Positions 59,373 through 64,000 of a DNA stretch of 64,000 nucleotides are shown here, one piece after another; the first letter of the stretch is position 1, and each line of letters starts with the position of its first letter. A program made the translations under genes and the position numbers. The stretch comes from a virus. Under the pieces are notes generated by a model. The model had not been told where the DNA came from, did no database searches, and was given only the letters and a program-made list of their open reading frames with translations. The DNA lies in the IMG/VR virus record IMGVR_UViG_3300046616_000314, positions 474,616-538,615 of that record. One strand, written 5' to 3'.

Positions 59373-60701
59373 ATGTCCGATATCAAACAATTCAAATTGG
59401 CGGGGCTATCGGGCAATGTGCAACTCGGTAAGAGTGGACCGCGCCTAAAAATCAACGGGACAGCCGTTGAAGTCCGCACGTCGGATGATACCTCCCTGGC
59501 AGTGCTGCGCGGTGCTCAAGGCTCTGGTTCTAACGATCTGGTCAACCTTACACAATTAAACAACGGGCTTGCAAACGCCGTCAATCTTTCCGCTTCGGCT
59601 GCATATGCCAACGCGACATTTTCAACGATCACCTATACCGACACCAAGGCTTCAGCCGCATATGTAAACGCCGCGCTTTCATTAGCTGCATCAATTACAT
59701 ACGTTGATACGAAAGCTTCGGCGGTATATTCGAACGCCACGTTTGCAACATACACGTATGCCAATACTAAAGCAGATGCAACATATGCCAATGCAACCTT
59801 TGCATCCGGTTCATATGCCAACGCTACATTTGCTCCATTGTCCTTGGTCAATACCAAAGCTGACGCCACTTATACCAATGCTGCGTTAGCAAATGCTGCC
59901 ACTATCACGTACGCCGATACTAAAGCATCAGCGGCTTATGCCAACGCTACTTTCTCAACGATCACTTATGCAGATACTAAGGCTTCCGCCGCATATGCTA
60001 ACGCTACCTTTGCTACACAATCCATTGTAAATACCAAAGCCGATGCGGCGTATACCAATGCCGCGCTAGTAAATGCTGCGACCATCACTTATGCAGACAC
60101 GAAAGCTTCCGCTGCATACGCGAATGCCACTTTTGCATCAGCAACATTTGCGAACGCGACGTTTGCAACGATGTCATTCACCAATGCCTCCATCCTGGCT
60201 GCTGCGTACACCGCAGGACCCGGTTTGTCTCTTACTGGACGTGCGTTCTCTGCGAACACGACAGGGGTCTCTACGGGGCTTGTGGCTAACAATATCGCGG
60301 TACGTTCAACCGCGACCAATGGTCAAATTTTGCGTTCGATTGGAACGGCGGGAAGTGAGGCGACTTGGGGCGCCCTCGATCTTACCAATGCGAACAGTGT
60401 TACCGGTGCATTGCCGGTCACAAACGGCGGCACGGGCGCCACCACGGCTGCTGCGTCACGCGCGGCTCTCGTAACACCAAGTTTTTATAGAGCAAGCTTT
60501 ACCAGTGCTAACGTGTCTAATGGGTCTTATGTCATCGCGCATAATCTTGGACAACAGTTTGTAGCTATTACTTTGGTCGATAACACCAATAGTGTAGTAA
60601 TGCCAGATAACATAGTAATGACTAATGCAACAGCTTCGACAATGGATTTGACTTCTTTTGGCGCGTTATCGGGAACGTGGCAAGTTATTGTATTAGGGTG
60701 A
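59373..60701 (+). CDS. Tail fibre protein E with YADTKASAAYANATF repeats
   Basis: 442 residues. I chose ATG 59373 because MSDIKQFKLAGLSGNVQLGKSGPRLK then aligns with the anchor module of 20398-22224 and 9658-12507. Residues ~75-275 contain about ten tandem repeats of 19-29 residues of the form SAAYANATF-x-TITYADTKA, a shaft sequence probably forming a triple beta or coiled structure. The C-terminal ~150 residues (VTGALPVTNGGTGATTAAASRAAL, then FYRASFTSANVSNGSYVIAHNLGQQFV) contain the common TNGGTGA fibre motif and a tip domain. First gene of a four-gene late operon. Confidence 0.85.
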   Translation: MSDIKQFKLAGLSGNVQLGKSGPRLKINGTAVEVRTSDDTSLAVLRGAQGSGSNDLVNLTQLNNGLANAVNLSASAAYANATFSTITYTDTKASAAYVNAALSLAASITYVDTKASAVYSNATFATYTYANTKADATYANATFASGSYANATFAPLSLVNTKADATYTNAALANAATITYADTKASAAYANATFSTITYADTKASAAYANATFATQSIVNTKADAAYTNAALVNAATITYADTKASAAYANATFASATFANATFATMSFTNASILAAAYTAGPGLSLTGRAFSANTTGVSTGLVANNIAVRSTATNGQILRSIGTAGSEATWGALDLTNANSVTGALPVTNGGTGATTAAASRAALVTPSFYRASFTSANVSNGSYVIAHNLGQQFVAITLVDNTNSVVMPDNIVMTNATASTMDLTSFGALSGTWQVIVLG

Positions 60702-60704
60702 TAA

Positions 60705-61352
60705 ATGCGCTTCGGTAAAATTGATCAACAGACATCGAACAGTACGGTAAGCTATTTTCAGTTAGCTACGGGTCCTACGTCTGCACGTCCAAGTCCTGCG
60801 ACCAATGGGCAGATTCGTTATAATTCAACAAACAGTCGTGCAGAATACTATGCCAACACTGGTTGGAATAATGCTCCCATGTTTGGCAACACAACCATTT
60901 CTGTTCAAAATCTGACGTTACCGGATGCATCCCCGACCGGAAACATGATTTATTGGAGAGACCCGGCTACCTACAATAAAACGCTATCTGTAATGATGCT
61001 GAATTACCGTTTCTCGGTGGCGACTGCTTATAAAGACACATGGTTGCAGGTCGATCCTTCGATTACGGGTTCTAATGTTGGATACGTAGTGCCGACCGCC
61101 GCGACACTAACGTTTATGACTGGCTTTACGGATAACGCCTCCAATAAATCAATCTCGTTGTATGTGGATGACACCGAATACACTAACAGAATGATTTTCA
61201 CGTCCAGCGGTGACATTACGGACCAAGCGGTAAGTTCGCCGATCAATATTGATATCGCCGCCGGGCAAAAAATTCGCTTACGTGTTCGATCCGGTAGCGT
61301 TTTGAGCTTAGGATCGATAGTTTGTATCCTTTATTTCATGTTGAGAAAATAA
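60705..61352 (+). CDS. Fibre-associated virion protein
   Basis: 215 residues, beta-rich. The N-terminal ~55 residues (ATGPTSARPSPATNGQIRYNSTNSRAEYYANTGWNNA) match the GTTAQRPA-type sequence common in phage fibre proteins, which marks a trimer shaft or neck. The rest (~75-215) is a jelly-roll-like domain. Starts 3 nt after the fibre gene. Likely a distal tip or a capping protein. Confidence 0.75.
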   Translation: MRFGKIDQQTSNSTVSYFQLATGPTSARPSPATNGQIRYNSTNSRAEYYANTGWNNAPMFGNTTISVQNLTLPDASPTGNMIYWRDPATYNKTLSVMMLNYRFSVATAYKDTWLQVDPSITGSNVGYVVPTAATLTFMTGFTDNASNKSISLYVDDTEYTNRMIFTSSGDITDQAVSSPINIDIAAGQKIRLRVRSGSVLSLGSIVCILYFMLRK

Positions 61353-61353
61353 A

Positions 61354-62133
61354 ATGCCATCAATTTATAATCCTTCTACTACAGTAGATATTGAGATCGA
61401 TGATTTGGGTATTACCATTCATGCTCAACAAATTTTTGATATTACCTACATTCGTCGTCTCACAGTTGTAAATTCTGAGGGATTGCGTGCTGCAATCACT
61501 TCTGGTGATCTAGCATTTGTTTTGTCGGACATTGATAACGTCGTTACGACTTATAGCGTAGCAGATGGTCTAGAAATTATTGACCATGGTGTTTCGGGAA
61601 CGGACGTTGGTATCAACAAGCCGACTCGTCCTGGCATTGTTGAAGGTAATTTCTATGGTCCTTCCACTGACGCGGCTTTGATCAATGATGTCGTTCCAGC
61701 CGATCATTTGAATGCCATTCCCGTAAACTACATGAATGAAACATTCAATAGAATTGGAATTTGCGTAACGACTGCTGTTGCAAACACCTTTGTTAGACTT
61801 GGTGTGTACGGCAACAATAATGGCGCCCCTGGCGAACTTTTGCTCGATGCTGGTGTTGTCCCGTGTGACACCGCTGGAAACAAAGAAATCGTTATTGATT
61901 TCACTACTCCCAACGATTGGATTTTCGTGTCAACGCATACGAGCGGCGATGTCGAATGTAAATCTGTAACCGGTGTTGTCAGCGTCTTTGGTAATATCGA
62001 AGGTGACATTGAAAATGTTGTTCGCCATCTTCATACCGATTTGACCTACGACGGAAGTGGTCTTCCCGAAGAATTTCCTGCTTACACTGTATCCAGTAAC
62101 TATCCACCTTTTGTTTGGTTTAGAAAACTCTAA
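61354..62133 (+). CDS. Fibre-associated virion protein
   Basis: 259 residues, beta-rich. Two parts: ~1-95 (VDIEIDDLGITIHAQQIFDIT…, containing DITYIRRLTVVNSEGLRAAI) and ~100-259, a beta-sandwich-like domain (NRIGICVTTAVANTFVRLGVYGNNNGAPGELLLDAG) typical of phage tip or lectin-like domains. It overlaps the next start (TAATG). Probably part of the same fibre, but no catalytic motif is visible. Confidence 0.75.
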   Translation: MPSIYNPSTTVDIEIDDLGITIHAQQIFDITYIRRLTVVNSEGLRAAITSGDLAFVLSDIDNVVTTYSVADGLEIIDHGVSGTDVGINKPTRPGIVEGNFYGPSTDAALINDVVPADHLNAIPVNYMNETFNRIGICVTTAVANTFVRLGVYGNNNGAPGELLLDAGVVPCDTAGNKEIVIDFTTPNDWIFVSTHTSGDVECKSVTGVVSVFGNIEGDIENVVRHLHTDLTYDGSGLPEEFPAYTVSSNYPPFVWFRKL

Positions 62134-62591
62134 TGGCAACACGTAATGAAACTTACGATAGCAATGGTAATTTGCTGTCGGTTGTAGATACTCGTTCGAT
62201 TGAACAAGTAAAAGAAGTAAAGCGTCAAGAGATCAACGCATATCGCGAGGTCAAGCTTGATTCTGGATTGTGGTATCTTGGATACAACTGGGATACCGAT
62301 GAGCGTAGTCGCGCCAACATCACAGGCATGACGGCTGGTATGGCATCTGGTATTCCGTTGCCAGCCGGTCTCACATGGCGTGATAGTAATAACAACAATG
62401 TGCCGTTTAATCAGACTAAGCTAGTAACGTTGGCTGGATATATTTTGTTATATGTCAATCAAGTCTACGGCGCTAGTTGGGCAATGAAATCGGTACTTGA
62501 GAATATGGAAACGCTTGAAGAATTAGACGCCTTTGATGTTCGCACGCAATCATGGCCCGATGGCGATATGGATGGCTCGCGCCCCGATTAA
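62133..62591 (+). CDS. DUF4376-type tail fibre assembly-associated protein
   Basis: 152 residues. KRQEINAYREVKLDSGLWYLGYNWDTDERSRANI and TWRDSNNNNVPFNQTKLVTLAGYILLYV match the DUF4376 pattern: helix with basic residues, G-x-x-Y-x-G-x-x-W-D-x-D-x-x-S-x-x-N-I, then W-x-D-x-x-N and a helix. DUF4376 proteins commonly lie at the end of fibre operons and are thought to assist fibre assembly or be a fibre-tip component. The gene is translationally coupled to its predecessor. It overlaps the end of the converging Dps-like gene by 4 nt. Confidence 0.75.
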   Translation: MATRNETYDSNGNLLSVVDTRSIEQVKEVKRQEINAYREVKLDSGLWYLGYNWDTDERSRANITGMTAGMASGIPLPAGLTWRDSNNNNVPFNQTKLVTLAGYILLYVNQVYGASWAMKSVLENMETLEELDAFDVRTQSWPDGDMDGSRPD

Positions 62592-63028
62592 ATATTTTTG
62601 GCGGTAGACCGGAGCATCCAACGATGCTTTTGGTGAGCTTCGATACGATCACCTAGCAAATTTACGATGCCTTGTTCATTCATTTCGTCAGCGATATGAA
62701 GGGCTTCCGTCATCAAATCCACTATGATTTCGTGCGACGCCATCAGATGCACAAGCATTGCATCTGCGTCGATAGGCGACATGCCAAGTTCTTCAACTCG
62801 GCTCAATTCTAAGAAACGAGCCATACTGGCTGGTGCGTAAGCATCTAGCGTGCGAATGCTTTCGGCAATTTTATCATTTGCTTCCCACATTTCGGTGTAT
62901 TGATCTTCCAACATTTTATGAAGTTGATAAAAATCTCGACCTTCCACGTTCCAATGCGCCCCGTGGGTCATCAGATAAAGGGAAAATGACGTTCCTAGAA
63001 CGGCGCGCATGGCTTCAATTAGATTCAT
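62588..63028 (-). CDS. Dps-like ferritin
   Basis: 146 residues. Typical Dps/ferritin-like segment: YLMTHGAHWNVEGRDFYQLHKMLEDQYTEMWEANDKIAESIRTL (~18-61) with the ferroxidase ligands His, Asp and Glu at inter-subunit positions (H-W-N-V-x-G-x-D-F…L…E-x-x-Y…E). Four-helix protein forming 12-subunit shells that store iron or protect DNA from peroxide. Dps genes are unusual in phages. Late promoter and GGAGA ribosome-binding site upstream, so it is made late, possibly to protect phage DNA or sequester iron. Confidence 0.85.
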   Translation of the reverse strand: MNLIEAMRAVLGTSFSLYLMTHGAHWNVEGRDFYQLHKMLEDQYTEMWEANDKIAESIRTLDAYAPASMARFLELSRVEELGMSPIDADAMLVHLMASHEIIVDLMTEALHIADEMNEQGIVNLLGDRIEAHQKHRWMLRSTAKNI

Positions 63029-63047
63029 AACGATCTCCTGTTGGGGA

Positions 63048-63054
63048 TATTTAT
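63048..63054 (-). promoter_or_regulatory. Late promoter of the Dps-like gene
   Basis: Minus-strand ATAAATA (63054-63048), 19 nt before the ATG, with GGAGA in between. Confidence 0.65.
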
Positions 63055-63070
63055 CAGTATATAAAAGTAG

Positions 63071-63098
63071 TTGACGGATTTTGGTGGCGTGTTATATA
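63071..63098 (+). promoter_or_regulatory. Early promoter
   Basis: TTGACG (63071-63076), 16 nt, TATATA (63093-63098). Confidence 0.65.
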
Positions 63099-63126
63099 CG
63101 TAACTGAAGTCAAGCGGAGACTAATT

Positions 63127-63441
63127 ATGGCGAAGCATCACGAACTGACGAATTCGAAAGACGGGCTGCTTCGTCTCACCGCGAAAATCGAAATTCGTCT
63201 GACCTTGCAAGACATCGCCACCGCTGTTGTGGCGTCGAAAGGTTTCAATTTCGATGAGGAAGAGGGTCGTGATGAAATCATCGCGAAACTCGTTCCGTCG
63301 CGTCGCCGCGCCGTAGAGATTGCTACGGACGCCAGCACTTACCACGGTCGCGAAAACTGGTGGGAACGTGTGACTAGTTACGACGATGGCGAAGAAATGG
63401 TTGAAGCTGTTCTTCGTCATCTGGAAAAACTCTGGGCGTAA
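63127..63441 (+). CDS. Small early protein
   Basis: 104 residues, charged, alpha/beta (LTLQDIATAVVASKGFNFDEEEGRDEIIAKLVPSRRRAVEIATDASTYHGRENW). GGAGA ~7 nt before the ATG. No recognised motif. Likely a small host-takeover or regulatory protein, by position among early genes only. Confidence 0.75.
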   Translation: MAKHHELTNSKDGLLRLTAKIEIRLTLQDIATAVVASKGFNFDEEEGRDEIIAKLVPSRRRAVEIATDASTYHGRENWWERVTSYDDGEEMVEAVLRHLEKLWA

Positions 63442-63448
63442 TTACCGC

Positions 63449-63476
63449 TTGACAGTCTCGTTATTTGGTATATCTT
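63449..63476 (+). promoter_or_regulatory. Early promoter
   Basis: TTGACA (63449-63454), 16 nt, TATCTT (63471-63476) followed by ACATA. Confidence 0.72.
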
Positions 63477-63505
63477 ACATACATAGCAACCACGGAGATT
63501 TATTA

Positions 63506-63955
63506 ATGGCTACCCGCACTCGTAAGGCTCCCCGCACCATCCAGCACACCGTTCTGAGCGACTTCGGTCGCGCCCGCCGGGATGAACCCCACTTCCTCGT
63601 CTACAAGCACAAGATTTACGTCGAGAAGGAACGGGTCAACGCCGATCAAGTCCATGCGTGGCTGCAACTGCGCTATGCCGAATCCGCCAGCGGACACCGC
63701 TACCGCGTGGTCGAATACATCCACGTCAACGGCAAGCGGTACGTGGACTACATTTTCATGGAAACCTGCACCGATGACGATCTGGCGTTCATGAAGCTGA
63801 AGTGGGGCTGGTCGCTGGACAAGGTGAAGCGCGGCGCCCGCGTTCCCCGTCGTCGCCTGTCGAAGGCGTACAAGACCCAACTGGACGACGAAATCGCCCA
63901 ACTGCGCGAGCGGTACTATGCCGCCCAAGCCCTGGAACGTGGCGAAGCGGCGTGA
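63506..63955 (+). CDS. Early basic protein carrying the KLKWGW motif internally
   Basis: 149 residues from ATG 63506 (GGAGA 8-9 nt upstream; the longer frame would overlap the previous gene and the promoter). Very basic. YIFMETCTDDDLAFMKLKWGW at ~87-107 matches the C-terminal motif seen at the ends of other small proteins, but here a ~42-residue basic helical tail (KRGARVPRRRLSKAYKTQ… LRERYYAAQALERGEAA) follows. GC-rich, strongly biased codons. Nucleic-acid binding is plausible from charge; no family recognised. Confidence 0.75.
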   Translation: MATRTRKAPRTIQHTVLSDFGRARRDEPHFLVYKHKIYVEKERVNADQVHAWLQLRYAESASGHRYRVVEYIHVNGKRYVDYIFMETCTDDDLAFMKLKWGWSLDKVKRGARVPRRRLSKAYKTQLDDEIAQLRERYYAAQALERGEAA

Positions 63956-63973
63956 TCGGACGACGCCTCACGT

Positions 63974-63994
63974 GGGACCGCCCTAGGCGGTCCC
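63974..63994 (+). terminator. Hairpin at the window end
   Basis: gggaccgcc (63974-63982), cta loop, ggcggtccc (63986-63994). The expected T-run would lie at or beyond the window edge. Confidence 0.7.
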
Positions 63995-64000
63995 GTCATG

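Overview
The window is part of a large T4-superfamily myovirus (tailed, contractile-tail phage) genome, most likely infecting an alphaproteobacterium. The T4 relationship is direct: I recognise homologues of gp18 (tail sheath), gp19 (tail tube), a tube-like baseplate protein, gp4 (head completion), gp16 and gp17 (terminase), gp30 (DNA ligase), gp32 (ssDNA-binding protein), UvsX and a possible UvsY. About 20 intergenic copies of a T4-type late promoter element (ATAAATA/CTAAATA) are also present. The host assignment is inference. It rests on a GC-rich NYN-domain gene that resembles alphaproteobacterial chromosomal proteins and on intergenic copies of TTAACCAT, the half-site of the alphaproteobacterial cell-cycle regulator CtrA. 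Portal, capsid, polymerase and most baseplate genes are not in this window, so the genome is clearly much larger than 64 kb.

Layout. 1-2.9 kb: a membrane protein, a ~650 nt structured non-coding stretch and small genes. 2.9-12.5 kb: a late block of a small virion protein and four large tail-fibre genes. 12.6-19.2 kb: early or replication-related genes (RyR-domain protein, DNA ligase, NYN protein, DNA methyltransferase, a 600-residue protein, a secreted membrane protein). 19.3-22.2 kb, minus strand: a compact second copy of the fibre module made of rearranged domains. 22.5-26.6 kb, minus strand: an operon of seven overlapping genes including a MazG-like fusion and seryl-tRNA synthetase. 26.7-28.6 kb, minus strand: three genes, including a tail-associated M15-peptidase-like protein. 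28.7-40.5 kb: sheath, tyrosyl-tRNA synthetase, tube, baseplate, gp4, gp16, virion-associated proteins and an ART-like/Nudix fusion. 40.6-46.7 kb: small accessory genes plus a TPM-like/LemA-like membrane pair. 46.7-51 kb: AAA+ ATPase, large terminase and an early gene. 51-55.6 kb: collagen-like fibre, a minimal RNA-ligase-like protein and a 665-residue virion protein. 55.6-58.9 kb: gp32, UvsX and a UvsY candidate. 59.3-62.6 kb: another fibre operon with a DUF4376 assembly-type protein. 62.6-64 kb: a Dps-like ferritin and two early genes.

Regulation can be read from the DNA. Early genes have sigma70-like promoters (TTGACN, mostly 16 nt spacer, TATNNT-like). Late genes have ATAAATA. At several fibre and tail genes the late promoter sits between a Shine-Dalgarno sequence and an upstream anti-Shine-Dalgarno, so only transcripts started at the late promoter should be freely translated. 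Four other genes have promoters placed so that the predicted transcript starts exactly at the A of the start codon (leaderless). These two layouts are the most interesting observations here, followed by the ART-like/Nudix fusion, the minimal RNA ligase, the CtrA-like sites and the mosaic inverted fibre duplication.
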